64,000 bases of DNA, from contig NZ_CP151633.1 in assembly GCF_038397715.1 (NCBI RefSeq), positions 2,232,001-2,296,000 on the forward strand, in the 5' to 3' direction. The notes under the pieces were generated by a model. The model was not told the DNA's origin. It was given only the letters and a program-made list of their open reading frames with translations, and did not search any database. This DNA comes from Microbacterium sp. LWO14-1.2 (lineage in GTDB: Bacteria > Actinomycetota > Actinomycetes > Actinomycetales > Microbacteriaceae). Numbering within the stretch: the first letter of the stretch is position 1; the number at the start of each line of letters is the position of its first letter. Shown here one piece after another: positions 46,124 to 54,621 of this stretch. The position numbers and the translations under genes were made by a program.

Positions 46124-46585
46124 TCAGCGGGCGCGGGTCAACAGGCGCGGCACCGGACCTTCGAGCCGGGCGACGGCGATCTTCACTTCGGTGGTCTCGT
46201 GTCCCACCGCGTCGATCCGGTCGGTGAGACTTCTCTCGACCTCGTCGATCCGCGCGTTGAGTGTGCGCTCGACCTCGTCGATCCGCGCGCTGAGTTTGCG
46301 CTCGACGTCGTCGATCCGGGCGTTGAGTGTGCGCTCGACCTCGTCGATCCGCGCGCTGAGTTTGCGCTCGACCTCGTCGATCCGCGCGCTGAGTTTGTGC
46401 TCGACGTCGTCGATCCGGGCGTTGAGTGTGCGCTCGACGCCGTCGATCCGGGCGCTGAGCTTGTGTTCGACCGCATCCGTCCGACGCACGCACCACGCGA
46501 AGCCTACGAACATGCTCGATCCCAGTGTCACCACGATGCCGACCGCGCTGAGCACGACCGCAATGATCTCTGCGGACACGAACAT
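46124..46585 (-). CDS. membrane-anchored protein with eight 11-residue coiled-coil repeats
   Basis: A 153-aa protein. The N-terminal 35 residues form one membrane helix (IIAVVLSAVGIVVTLGSSMF). From about residue 40 come eight tandem 11-residue units (KLSARIDEVER and TLNARIDDVER variants). They are encoded by 33-bp direct repeats from 46202 to 46465. The 11-residue period suits a straight (hendecad) coiled coil. The start is the ATG at 46585, six nt after CAGAAT. I recognise no domain. The design matches the shorter gene at 52790. It may form a stalk or polymer at the membrane. Confidence 0.8.
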   Translation of the reverse strand: MFVSAEIIAVVLSAVGIVVTLGSSMFVGFAWCVRRTDAVEHKLSARIDGVERTLNARIDDVEHKLSARIDEVERKLSARIDEVERTLNARIDDVERKLSARIDEVERTLNARIDEVERSLTDRIDAVGHETTEVKIAVARLEGPVPRLLTRAR

Positions 46586-46796
46586 GCTCCTATTCTGACG
46601 GGACCTCGGTGGGTTCCGCAGAATGCTAGCTGGCACCCGGTGACCGCTCGTCCGGCCCGACCGCTCGTCTACCCGAGCGGGGGATAACTCAGGATGAGCC
46701 AGGCACGTGCAGGGGAGGCCGTGACGTTCGGTCTACATCCCTAACAAATTCCCCGTAGGCTCGGATCACAACACTCACGCAGCGGGAAGGACACTC

Positions 46797-47963
46797 ATGC
46801 GCGTACTCGGACTGCTCTCCGGCACCTCGCACGACGGGATCGACGTGACCGTCGTCGACTTCCGCGAGGAGGCGGGAGCTCTGCACGGCATCGTGCTCCA
46901 CGAGGACAGTGTCCCGTACGAGTCCGCGCTGCGCGCCCGCCTCGTCGCCGCCCTCCCGCCCGCGCAGACCACGCTGGCCGAGGTGTGCGAGCTCGACACG
47001 CTGATCGGCCAGTCGTTCGCGGAGGTCGCTGCCGCAGCATCCGAGGCCGTCGGCGGAGTCGACGCCGTGTGCACCCACGGTCAGACCGTCTACCACTGGG
47101 TCGACGGCGACCACGCGCTCGGCACCCTGCAGATCGGTCAGGCGGCCTGGATCGCCGAGCGCGTCGGCGCTCCGGTCGTGTCGGACGTGCGCATCCGCGA
47201 CATCACCGTCGGAGGGCACGGTGCACCTCTCGTGTCGTTCCTCGACGAGTTGCTGCTCCGCGACCGCGCGGGCGTCTCAGCAGCCGTGAACCTCGGAGGC
47301 ATCGCCAACATGACCGTGGTCGGTCCGGACGGGCTCATCGCCTACGACATCGGTCCGGCCAACGCGCTCGTGGACGCGGTCGTCGTCTCCGAGGGACTCG
47401 ATCCTCGCGGCTACGATGCCGATGCTGCGATCGCGCGGACCGGGTCGGTCGACGACGCGCTGCTCGCCGCCCTGCTCGCCGACCCGTACTACGCTCTGCC
47501 GGCTCCGAAGAGCACGGGAAAGGAGCATTTCCACCTCGACTACGTGCGCTCCCACGTCGACGATGCTCGTCGTCAGGGACGGGAGATCTCGGCACCCGAT
47601 CTCGTCCGCACGCTCACGGAGCTCACGGTGCGCACCGTCGCCCGAGACGTCCGTGCGGCAGGCATCGGCTTCCTCGCCGTGTCGGGTGGCGGCTGCCACA
47701 ACCCGCTCCTGCTGCAGGGGCTTCGCGATGCGCTGCCCGGAGTCGAGGTCGTGCTCGCCGACGAACTCGGCGCGCCCGTCGACAGCAAGGAGGCGATCCT
47801 CTTCGCGCTCATCGGCTGGTGCACGATGCACGGCGTGGCCGCGGTCACTCCGGGAGGGACGGGCGCGCGCGATGCGCGCATCCTCGGAACGATCACACCG
47901 GGTCGCGGTCCGCTGCGGATGCCGGAGCCGGTGGCGTCGGTGCGGAGCCTCACGCTGAGCTGA
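46797..47963 (+). CDS. anmK: anhydro-N-acetylmuramic acid kinase
   Basis: A 388-aa kinase of cell-wall recycling that converts 1,6-anhydro-MurNAc to MurNAc-6-phosphate with ring opening. Signatures are GLLSGTSHDGIDVTVVDF, VCTHGQTVYHW, the phosphate loop AVNLGGIANMTVVG, IGPANALVD and LAVSGGGCHNPLLLQGL. GAAGGAC lies before the ATG, and TAGGCT at 46757 is a likely -10. The 212 nt before it hold no other gene. Confidence 0.97.
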   Translation: MRVLGLLSGTSHDGIDVTVVDFREEAGALHGIVLHEDSVPYESALRARLVAALPPAQTTLAEVCELDTLIGQSFAEVAAAASEAVGGVDAVCTHGQTVYHWVDGDHALGTLQIGQAAWIAERVGAPVVSDVRIRDITVGGHGAPLVSFLDELLLRDRAGVSAAVNLGGIANMTVVGPDGLIAYDIGPANALVDAVVVSEGLDPRGYDADAAIARTGSVDDALLAALLADPYYALPAPKSTGKEHFHLDYVRSHVDDARRQGREISAPDLVRTLTELTVRTVARDVRAAGIGFLAVSGGGCHNPLLLQGLRDALPGVEVVLADELGAPVDSKEAILFALIGWCTMHGVAAVTPGGTGARDARILGTITPGRGPLRMPEPVASVRSLTLS

Positions 47964-48011
47964 GTGGCGCGGGCGTAGAGCCGTGCGGGCACGGAGTCGT
48001 GAGGAATCTCG

Positions 48012-48047
48012 CGCGCTTGGTCTCGCTCCGCTCGCTCACCGAACCAC
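48012..48047 (-). repeat. degenerate copy of the 32-bp repeat family
   Basis: TTGGTCTCGCTCCGCTCGCT and the following bases resemble the 32-bp repeat in reverse orientation with several changes. It lies after the anmK stop and before the stop of a small membrane-protein gene. Confidence 0.55.
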
Positions 48048-48056
48048 GAGGGAACC

Positions 48057-48230
48057 TCAGCGCCTGCGGTCGTCGTCTTCCCAGGGGCCTTCCCACCAGC
48101 CCGCGCGGCCGTCACCTTTGCCGGCACCCGGTCCGCGTCGGCGGGAGCGCACGAACTGCACGACGAGCACGATGAGCGACGACGACATGATGACGACGAG
48201 CACCAGGAACAGCAGGTCGGACTGGCTCAC
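48057..48230 (-). CDS. small single-pass membrane protein, 57 aa
   Basis: A 57-aa protein with one helix (LLFLVLVVIMSSSLIVLVVQ) and a basic, Gly/Trp-rich tail (GWWEGPWEDDDRRR). The GTG at 48230 overlaps the stop of the YdeI gene (GTGA), so it is part of that operon. No family is recognised. The longer frame reported upstream is a shadow of YdeI. Confidence 0.7.
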   Translation of the reverse strand: MSQSDLLFLVLVVIMSSSLIVLVVQFVRSRRRGPGAGKGDGRAGWWEGPWEDDDRRR

Positions 48231-48793
48231 GGGCGTCTCCCTTCCGCCGCGTCGGCGACGATCTTGGCGATGCGGGATGCTCGGGTCTCCGGTCGCTTCG
48301 CCATCGCGATGTGCGTGAGGCCGAACTTCTTCACCGACGGGGGGAACGCGTCCCAGTTCTCGCGCGCCGCGGGCACGGCATCCAGTGCCGTCGTGAACTC
48401 CGGCGGCTCGACTCCCGCCTCGGGGCCGTCGAGCACCGTCCACGATCCGTCGGCGCGGGCGGCCTCGAGCACCCGGATCCCTGCGGGCGCCATCTGCCCC
48501 GTCGCCTCGAGCTCCGCGATCCGGGCCTTGTTGGTCGCCGCCCACCCGCTCCCGCGTCGGCGCGGACTGAACCACTGTCCGACGGTCGTGTCGTCGAAGG
48601 TGCGCACGGGGCCGTCGATCCAGCCGAAGCACAGCGCCTGGCGCACGGCGTCGTCATAGCCGACGCCCGTGGAGCGGCCTCGCACGCTCAGCAGCCAGAC
48701 GCCGGCCGTGCGCTCGTGGTTCTGCTCGAGCCAGGCGCGCCAGGTCGCGGCATCCGCTGCCGAGATCCGTTCGCCGTCGTCGAGCGCGCCCAT
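48227..48793 (-). CDS. YdeI/OmpD-associated family protein
   Basis: A 188-aa protein of the YdeI family (DUF1801-related, often called bacteriocin-protection). Features are WRAWLEQNHERTAGVWLL, ALCFGWIDGPVRTFDD, the conserved WFSPRRRGSGWAATNKARI and the C-terminal KFGLTHIAMAKRPETRASRI. It is cytoplasmic and of unclear function. One base separates it from the HAD gene upstream, and its stop overlaps the small membrane-protein gene. Confidence 0.92.
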   Translation of the reverse strand: MGALDDGERISAADAATWRAWLEQNHERTAGVWLLSVRGRSTGVGYDDAVRQALCFGWIDGPVRTFDDTTVGQWFSPRRRGSGWAATNKARIAELEATGQMAPAGIRVLEAARADGSWTVLDGPEAGVEPPEFTTALDAVPAARENWDAFPPSVKKFGLTHIAMAKRPETRASRIAKIVADAAEGRRP

Positions 48794-48794
48794 G

Positions 48795-49604
48795 TCAGTC
48801 CTCGTCGAGCGTCGGGATCGACTCGGTGACCGTGGGCAGCAGGTCGGCGACCGAGTCGACGACCTCGTCGGGCCGGAACGGGTACTTCTGCATCTCGGCC
48901 TCGTCGCTGATGCCGGTCATCACGAGCACGGTGTGCAGACCGGCCTCGATGCCCGCGACGATGTCGGTGTCCATGCGGTCGCCGATCATGCCGGTCTTCT
49001 TCGAGTGGGCGCCGATCTTGTTCAGGGCCGACCGGAACATCATCGGGTTGGGCTTGCCGACGACGTAGGGCTCCTTGCCCGTCGCCTTCGTGATGAGCGC
49101 CGCGATCGCGCCGGTCGCCGGCAGCACTCCGTCGGCGGACGGACCGGTCGCATCGGGGTTCGTCACGATGAAGCGCGAGCCCTTGTTGATGTGCCGGATC
49201 GCCTTCGTGATCGCCTCGAAGGAGTAGTTCCGCGTCTCGCCGACGACGACGAAGTCGGGGGCCGTCTCGGTCATGATGAACCCGGCCTCGTGCAGGGCCG
49301 TGAGGATGCCCGCCTCGCCGATCACGAACGCCGAGCCACCGGGCAGCTGCTGCTTGAGGAAGTCCGCCGTCGCGAGCGCCGAGGTCCAGATGCGCTCCTC
49401 GGGCACGACGAGTCCGCTGGCTCGCAGTCGCGCCGACAGGTCGCGTGCTGTGAAGATCGAGTTGTTCGTGAGCACCAGGTAGGGGATCTCGTTCTGCTCC
49501 CATCCGGCGAGCAGCTCGGAGGCGCCGGGGATGGCGGTGTTCTCGTGCACGAGCACGCCGTCCATGTCGGTCAGCCAGCACTCGATGTCGTCGCGGTGTC
49601 CCAT
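48795..49604 (-). CDS. HAD-IIA family phosphatase (NagD-like)
   Basis: A 269-aa HAD hydrolase. Motif I is CWLTDMDGVLVHENTAIPG, motif II is YLVLTNNSIFTARDLS, the cap includes FVVVGETRNYSFEAITKA, motif III is the Lys in YVVGKPNPMMFRSAL and motif IV is GMIGDRMDTDIVAGIEAGL. NagD-like enzymes dephosphorylate nucleotides or sugar phosphates. A GTG at 49610 is also in frame; I chose the ATG at 49604 because TAGGCT lies six nt before it. Confidence 0.92.
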   Translation of the reverse strand: MGHRDDIECWLTDMDGVLVHENTAIPGASELLAGWEQNEIPYLVLTNNSIFTARDLSARLRASGLVVPEERIWTSALATADFLKQQLPGGSAFVIGEAGILTALHEAGFIMTETAPDFVVVGETRNYSFEAITKAIRHINKGSRFIVTNPDATGPSADGVLPATGAIAALITKATGKEPYVVGKPNPMMFRSALNKIGAHSKKTGMIGDRMDTDIVAGIEAGLHTVLVMTGISDEAEMQKYPFRPDEVVDSVADLLPTVTESIPTLDED

Positions 49605-49667
49605 GTGCACAGCCTATTGGGCGCGTGTTGCCGGGAGGTGACAGTCTCCTGGCGGCCGAGTCAGGCG

Positions 49668-50300
49668 CTAGGCGGTCAGCCAGACGACGTCGGCCGCTCC
49701 CGCGGGGAGCTCCACGTCAGCGCCGTCGAGGCGGATGCCGGATGCCGTCGTCTCGACCGTCGCCGCCACGACCAGACCCAGCGCATCGAGGGTGCGCAGC
49801 AGCTCGGGGTCGCGATCGTCGACGCGCAGCACGCGACCGGTGTGACCGGCCGGCGCGTCGGCGAGCAGCACGAACGGCTCCCGGTCGACGATGCCGTCCG
49901 CATCCGGGATCGCGTCGCCGTGCGGATCGAACCGCGGGCGTCCGAGGCGCTCGTCGATGCCTTCGAGCAGGCGGTCGCTGATGGTGTGCTCGAGCACCTC
50001 GGCCTCGTCGTGCACCTCGTCCCAGCCGTAGCCGAACTCCTGCACGAGCCACGTCTCGATCAGCCGGTGACGCCGCACCATGGCGAGGGCCCGCTGCGTT
50101 CCGGCATCCGTCAATCGCACCGCCCCGTAGGGCACGTGCGAGACCAGACCCGCCGCGGCGAGCTTCTTCACCATCTCCGTGACCGACGACGGCGCGATGC
50201 CGAGCTTCGCCGCGAGCACCGACGGGGTGATCGGCGCGTCCTGCCATTCGGTGTGCGCGTAGACCGTCTTCAGGTAGTCGTCTGCTGCCGGGGATGCCAC
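49668..50300 (-). CDS. DtxR/MntR-family metal-dependent repressor
   Basis: A 210-aa regulator. Residues 1-60 form the helix-turn-helix (DYLKTVYAHTEWQDAPITPS and LGIAPSSVTEMVKKLAAAGL). The dimer/metal-binding domain runs to about 135 (HRLIETWLVQEFGYGWDEVH and EAEVLEHTISDRLLEGID, with His and Glu ligands). A FeoA/SH3-like domain ends the protein. The nearby mntH gene and palindromes of DtxR type in its promoter indicate a manganese sensor. The GTG has TAAGCT six nt upstream. Confidence 0.92.
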   Translation of the reverse strand: MASPAADDYLKTVYAHTEWQDAPITPSVLAAKLGIAPSSVTEMVKKLAAAGLVSHVPYGAVRLTDAGTQRALAMVRRHRLIETWLVQEFGYGWDEVHDEAEVLEHTISDRLLEGIDERLGRPRFDPHGDAIPDADGIVDREPFVLLADAPAGHTGRVLRVDDRDPELLRTLDALGLVVAATVETTASGIRLDGADVELPAGAADVVWLTA

Positions 50301-50338
50301 TGTTCCAGCTTAGGCGAGCCCCTTCGGACAGCCGTGAG

Positions 50339-50641
50339 TCAGGGGTTGGCGACCGCGACGAGGATGCCGAAGGCCACCTGACCCGCGAAGAACACCACGA
50401 GGAACCCGAGCAGCGCCGCGAACAGGGAGAGACGCCCGTCGAAGCCCTCGACCTCGGCGATCCCGATCTTGCGCGCACGGAAGGCGAGCACGAGCGTCGC
50501 GACGCCGAGCGCGAGCTGCACCCACGGACCGCCGACGGGCAGCACCTTCGGGAAGGCGACGAGCAGGCCGCCGATGACGCCGGTGGCGAGTCCGACCCAG
50601 GTGAGGATGCGGACGGTGCGGCGCGCGGAATCGGCAGACAT
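50339..50641 (-). CDS. small membrane protein, 100 aa
   Basis: A 100-aa protein with three helices: ILTWVGLATGVIGGLLVAF, WVQLALGVATLVLAFRA and LFAALLGFLVVFFAGQVAFG. The start is the ATG at 50641, seven nt after TAGGCT; the longer frame upstream is antisense to mntH. No family is recognised. It lies between the metal repressor and mntH but shows no metal-binding motif. Confidence 0.75.
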   Translation of the reverse strand: MSADSARRTVRILTWVGLATGVIGGLLVAFPKVLPVGGPWVQLALGVATLVLAFRARKIGIAEVEGFDGRLSLFAALLGFLVVFFAGQVAFGILVAVANP

Positions 50642-50680
50642 GTCATCGAGCCTAATCGGCGGCGGAGAGCCCGCAGGCTG

Positions 50681-50700
50681 CTCTGCTCTGCTCTGCTCTG
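50681..50700. repeat. CTCTG pentanucleotide tandem repeat
   Basis: Four exact CTCTG units between two near-copies (GGCTG, CGCTG). Non-coding, 13 bp downstream of the mntH stop. Length polymorphism would not affect a gene. Confidence 0.9.
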
Positions 50701-50712
50701 CGCTGTCGCGGC

Positions 50713-51996
50713 TCAGGCTCCCGTGAGAACCAGCCAAAGCAGCGCGCCGTTGAGCGCGATGAGCAGAACGGAGGCGATCACACCGGCGGCGGTCGTCCAC
50801 GCGCGGTTGGCCCACGCGCCGAGCGTGCGCCGTTGGGCGGTGAGCGCCACGAGCGGGATGAGCGCGAACGGGATGCCGAACGACAGCACGACCTGACTCA
50901 GCACGAGGGCGAGCGTCGGGTCGACGCCGACTCCGAGGATCACCAGCGCCGGGATCAGCGTCACGAGTCGTCGGGCGAGCAGCGGGATGCGCACGCGCAG
51001 CAGGCCGTGCATGATCTCGGCTCCCGCGTAGGCGCCCACCGACGTGGAGGCGAGGCCGGAGGCGAGCAGGCCGACGGCGAAGAACGTCGCCAACACCGGA
51101 CCGAGTCCGGCGGCGAGAGCCGCGTGCGCACCCTCCAGCGAGTCGGTTCCCTCGACGCCGGCGAGGTTCGCCGCGGCCAGCAGCAGGATGCTGAGGTTCA
51201 CCGAGCCCGCGATGAGCATCGCGATCGAGACGTCCCACCGGGTCGCGCTGAGCAGGCGGCGGATGCGCGAGGTCTCGGTGCGCGCGGCCTCCGTCGGTGC
51301 GTGCTCAGCGGCGGACCCGAACCTGTCGCGGGCGAGCGACGAATGGGCGTAGATCGCGTGCGGCATGATGGTCGCCCCGAGGATGGATGCGGCGAGGAGC
51401 ACCGACCCGGTGTCCTCGAAGCGCGGCGCGAGGCCGCCGACGACTCCGGACGGGTCGGGCGGGGCGATGAAGAGGCCGGCGACGAAGCCCACGGTGATGA
51501 TCGCCATGAGGCCGATGATGACGAACTCGAACGGACGGGGGCCGCGACGGCTCTGCACGGCGAGCAGGATCATCGAGACGGCGCCGGTGATGACTCCGCC
51601 GAGGAGCAGCGGCACGTCGAAGAGGAGATTGAGCGCGACCGCGCCCCCGATCACCTCGGCGAGATCCGTCGCCATGGCGACGAGCTCGGCCTGCAGCCAG
51701 TAGGCGCGGCGGGCCCAGGGGCGCCGGATGCGCGCGCCGAGCACCTGCGGCAGGCTCTGCCCCGTCACCACGCCGAGCTTCGCGGAGAGGTACTGGATGA
51801 GCCAGGCCATGACGTTGCCGACGACGACGATCCAGACCAGCAGGTAGCCGTACTGGGCGCCCGCCGTCATGTTGCTGGCGACGTTTCCCGGGTCGAGGTA
51901 CGCCACCCCGGCGACGAGGGCGGGCCCCAGGAGCCACAGGCTGCGAGTCGGGGTCACGCGCGACGTCGGCGTCGGGAGCACGTCATTTTTCGGCAT
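50713..51996 (-). CDS. mntH: Nramp-family manganese transporter
   Basis: A 427-aa proton-coupled metal importer with 11 helices. The metal-binding motifs are intact: AYLDPGNVASNMTAGAQYGY in helix 1 (DPGN) and IMPHAIYAHSS in helix 6 (MPH). The ATG at 51996 lies in the centre of a 16-bp palindrome, and TACGAT lies six nt upstream. A second palindrome sits further out, so the DtxR/MntR-type repressor at 49668 probably shuts the gene off when manganese is plentiful. It diverges from a TrmH gene. Confidence 0.96.
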   Translation of the reverse strand: MPKNDVLPTPTSRVTPTRSLWLLGPALVAGVAYLDPGNVASNMTAGAQYGYLLVWIVVVGNVMAWLIQYLSAKLGVVTGQSLPQVLGARIRRPWARRAYWLQAELVAMATDLAEVIGGAVALNLLFDVPLLLGGVITGAVSMILLAVQSRRGPRPFEFVIIGLMAIITVGFVAGLFIAPPDPSGVVGGLAPRFEDTGSVLLAASILGATIMPHAIYAHSSLARDRFGSAAEHAPTEAARTETSRIRRLLSATRWDVSIAMLIAGSVNLSILLLAAANLAGVEGTDSLEGAHAALAAGLGPVLATFFAVGLLASGLASTSVGAYAGAEIMHGLLRVRIPLLARRLVTLIPALVILGVGVDPTLALVLSQVVLSFGIPFALIPLVALTAQRRTLGAWANRAWTTAAGVIASVLLIALNGALLWLVLTGA

Positions 51997-52003
51997 GCCG
52001 AAA
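51988..52003. promoter_or_regulatory. MntR-type operator overlapping the mntH start codon
   Basis: TTTCGGCATGCCGAAA is a perfect 16-bp palindrome centred on the mntH ATG and start site. Bound repressor would block initiation of transcription. Confidence 0.55.
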
Positions 52004-52012
52004 TCGTAGCGG

Positions 52013-52034
52013 ATATTTCGGTGTACCTAAATAT
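52013..52034. promoter_or_regulatory. DtxR/MntR-type box between mntH and trmH
   Basis: Arms ATATTTCGG and CCTAAATAT around TGTA (8 of 9 bases pair), close to the TTTAGGTNNNCCTAAA type bound by DtxR relatives. It covers the -35 region of mntH and lies about 20 bp before the -10 of the trmH-like gene. Confidence 0.75.
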
Positions 52035-52065
52035 GACCGGGGGAGGCGCGGGATACCCTGACGGA

Positions 52066-52743
52066 ATGGACGAGCAGCCCCTCTCCGAGCACCCCGTGCC
52101 GCGTGGATCGACCGACGGCGACGCGGTCTCACCCCAGCCCGGCTACGGCGTCGGACCCTGGCCCGGGGGAGAGGACGCATGGCCCGAGGGAGTGCAGTAC
52201 GACCCCGAACTGCTCGCCACGGGCGACACGCGAAACGTCATCGACCGGTACCGCTATTGGCGCATGGAGGCGATCGTCGCAGACCTCGACACGCACCGAC
52301 ACCCGTTCCACGTCGCGATCGAGAACTGGCAGCACGACATGAACATCGGATCGATCGTGCGAAGCGCCAATGCCTTCCTCGCCGACACGGTGCACATCAT
52401 CGGTCGGCGTCGCTGGAACAAGCGCGGAGCCATGGTCACCGACCGCTACCAGCACGTCGTGCATCACGACGACGTCGAGGGTTTCGCCGCATGGGCGCGC
52501 GCGCAGGAGCTTCCGATCATCGCGGTCGACAACGTGGAGGGCGCCGTGCCGGTCGACCGCGCCGAGCTCCCTTCGCGGTGCGTGCTGCTGTTCGGGCAGG
52601 AGGGGCCTGGGCTGTCGGCGGAGGCGCTCGCCGCGGCATCCGCCCACATCGAGATCACTCAGTACGGTTCCACGCGCTCGATCAACGCGAGCGCCGCGGC
52701 CGCCGTCATCATGTACGAGTGGTGCCGGAGGTACGCGGCCTGA
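52066..52743 (+). CDS. TrmH-family (SPOUT) RNA 2'-O-methyltransferase
   Basis: A 225-aa methyltransferase. The first ~70 residues form an acidic, Pro-rich extension. The SPOUT knot follows: motif 1 HDMNIGSIVRSANAFLAD, motif 2 RCVLLFGQEGPGLSAEAL and motif 3 GSTRSINASAAAAVIMYEWC. These enzymes methylate ribose in tRNA or rRNA using SAM; the target site cannot be read from sequence. The ATG at 52066 has TACCCT six nt upstream (leaderless). It shares the divergent mntH promoter region. Confidence 0.94.
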   Translation: MDEQPLSEHPVPRGSTDGDAVSPQPGYGVGPWPGGEDAWPEGVQYDPELLATGDTRNVIDRYRYWRMEAIVADLDTHRHPFHVAIENWQHDMNIGSIVRSANAFLADTVHIIGRRRWNKRGAMVTDRYQHVVHHDDVEGFAAWARAQELPIIAVDNVEGAVPVDRAELPSRCVLLFGQEGPGLSAEALAAASAHIEITQYGSTRSINASAAAAVIMYEWCRRYAA

Positions 52744-52789
52744 GCCGAGCCGCGGATCCGCTCCGGAGTCGCCTGTTCGGCCTCGGCGG

Positions 52790-53077
52790 TCAGCTGCGAT
52801 CGATGCCGAAGAGGTGACGATAGATCGCGTTGACGTCGCGATCGATGGCGTCGATGCGGCCGTGCACAGCGCGGAACTCCGTTCTCACGGCCTCGAAGCC
52901 GAGCGCCATCTCCCTGCGCACGCTCGCGAACTCGTTCCGCACGCTCGTGAACTCGTTCCGCACGCTCGCGAACTCGGTCTTCATGATGCGCACGAACATC
53001 GTCACGACCAGCGTGATCGTGCCGCACATCCCCGCCGCGAAGACGCCGATCAGTGTCCACACCTGTGGTTCGTTCAT
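52790..53077 (-). CDS. small membrane-anchored coiled-coil protein
   Basis: A 95-aa protein. A membrane helix (LIGVFAAGMCGTITLVVTMF) is followed by a basic coiled coil made of 7-residue units (EFASVRN, EFTSVRN, EFASVRR), encoded by 21-bp direct repeats. It ends in a mixed tail (DAIDRDVNAIYRHLFGIDRS). The start is taken as the ATG at 53077 with GAAGGGA upstream; an in-frame ATG three codons before is possible. Same plan as the gene at 46124. Function unknown. Confidence 0.7.
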   Translation of the reverse strand: MNEPQVWTLIGVFAAGMCGTITLVVTMFVRIMKTEFASVRNEFTSVRNEFASVRREMALGFEAVRTEFRAVHGRIDAIDRDVNAIYRHLFGIDRS

Positions 53078-53140
53078 CCCCAGCATCCCTTCAGTGTCCC
53101 TCGATGATGCAGGGCGGCGCGAGTCGTTCGGACGCTGTAT

Positions 53141-53156
53141 CCCGGAAAACTCCGGG
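53141..53156 (-). terminator. small hairpin downstream of the MATE gene
   Basis: CCCGGA-AAAC-TCCGGG, a 6-bp stem with a 4-nt loop, 56 bp after the MATE stop on its strand. No T tract, so termination is only possible. Confidence 0.3.
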
Positions 53157-53211
53157 GTCTGTGAACAGCGTTCTCCGCAGTGGAGATGTGCAGGAGGGGA
53201 CCGCCGAGGGA

Positions 53212-54531
53212 TCAGGCGCCTGCGGCCACCCAGCGGCCGGAGCGCACGCGCCATCCGAGAGTCGCGAGGCGAGCGAGCAGGTACACGCCGAAGAACGCGA
53301 CGGCCAGCCAGATCAGCCCGGCCGTGCCGTCGATTCCGGTCGCGGCGATGATCCAGAGGGCAGGGAGGAAGGGGACGAGGTTGAGCCCGCCGGCCACCGC
53401 CAGGTACCGGGCGTCGTCCGCCCCCATCAGCACGCCGTCGAGAACGAACACCACGCCGGCGATCGGCTGCGCCACCGCGAGCACGAGGAGTGCGGGCTGC
53501 ACGAGTGCCGCGATCCCCGCATCACCCGTGAACACGATGCCCAGAACGCCGGACAGAGCCGCGATGACGCCGCCCACGATCACGCCGAACCACACGCCCC
53601 ACGCGACCGTGCGCTGCAGGACGCGGTGCACCTGCTGCTCGTCGCCGGCGCCCAGCTCCTTGCCGATGAGCGCCTGCGCGGCGATGGCCAGGGCATCGAG
53701 GGCGAACGCGGCCGCGGAGAAGATCGTGAACACGATCTGCCAGCCCGCGAGCTCCGACGTGCCGATCCCGGTCGCCACGGCGACCGTCGCGAGCAGCGCG
53801 ACGCGCAGGCTCACGGTGCGCAGGAACAGCCAGCCGCCCGAGCGCGCCGTGCGTCCGAGACCCTCGCGCTGCACGCGCAGCGACGCCCGGTGCTTCGCGG
53901 CCAGCCGTCGGACGACCAGCACGTACGCGCCGACCATGCCCCACTGTGCCACGACGGTCCCGGCGGCCGACCCGGCGATGCCCCAGCCCAGACCGTAGAT
54001 GAACACGACGTTGAGCAGGGCGTTGGCGCCGAAGCCGAGACCGGCGATCCAGAGCGGTGTCACCGTGTCCTGCATCCCGCGCAGCAGACCGGTCGCGGCG
54101 AACACGATCAGCATCGCCGGGAGACCCCACATCGACACGACGAGGTAGGCGCCTGCCTGTTCCGACACGGCCTCGCTCGCGCCGAAAAGCGACACGAGCC
54201 ACGGCGAGGAGGCAGCTCCCGCCGCAGCGAGCACGGCGCCCAGGGCGAGCGCGAGCCACATGCCGTTCACGCCGACCGACACCGCGTCGCCCGGGCGCCC
54301 GGCGCCGAAGTGACGGGCGACGGCAGGGGTCGTGGAGTAGGCGAGGAAGACCATGAGGCCGACGATCGTCTGCAGCACGGCCCCGGCGATGCCGAGGCCG
54401 GCGAGCGGTGTGGTCCCGAGGTGGCCGACGAGCGCGGCGTCGACGATGAGGAAGGCGGGCTCGGCGATCAGCGCCCCGAGCGCCGGAACCGCGAGCCGCA
54501 GGATCTCGCGGTTGAGGGTGCGCCCGGTCAT
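53212..54531 (-). CDS. MATE/DinF-family efflux transporter
   Basis: A 439-aa carrier with 12 helices, cation-coupled exporter of drugs or metabolites. It begins EILRLAVPALGALIAEPAFL, with the conserved IVDAALVGHLGTTPLAGLGI, and the second half has a similar IVFTIFSAAAFALDALAIAAQALIGKELGAG, typical of the DinF branch. The ATG has TAGGCT six nt upstream. Substrate unknown. Confidence 0.94.
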   Translation of the reverse strand: MTGRTLNREILRLAVPALGALIAEPAFLIVDAALVGHLGTTPLAGLGIAGAVLQTIVGLMVFLAYSTTPAVARHFGAGRPGDAVSVGVNGMWLALALGAVLAAAGAASSPWLVSLFGASEAVSEQAGAYLVVSMWGLPAMLIVFAATGLLRGMQDTVTPLWIAGLGFGANALLNVVFIYGLGWGIAGSAAGTVVAQWGMVGAYVLVVRRLAAKHRASLRVQREGLGRTARSGGWLFLRTVSLRVALLATVAVATGIGTSELAGWQIVFTIFSAAAFALDALAIAAQALIGKELGAGDEQQVHRVLQRTVAWGVWFGVIVGGVIAALSGVLGIVFTGDAGIAALVQPALLVLAVAQPIAGVVFVLDGVLMGADDARYLAVAGGLNLVPFLPALWIIAATGIDGTAGLIWLAVAFFGVYLLARLATLGWRVRSGRWVAAGA

Positions 54532-54621
54532 CCTCCGAGCCTATGGGGTGCCACCGACGCCCGCCCCGTGCTCGTGCTTCGCGTTCTAGGGTGGAGAGGA
54601 CCGGAGGCACGGAGGTGCGCC

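Noticed and set aside
45194..47963. ROK kinase and anmK as a MurNAc recycling operon
   Set aside because: They are separated by 700 bp and an opposite-strand gene; the ROK gene is coupled to pyrE instead.
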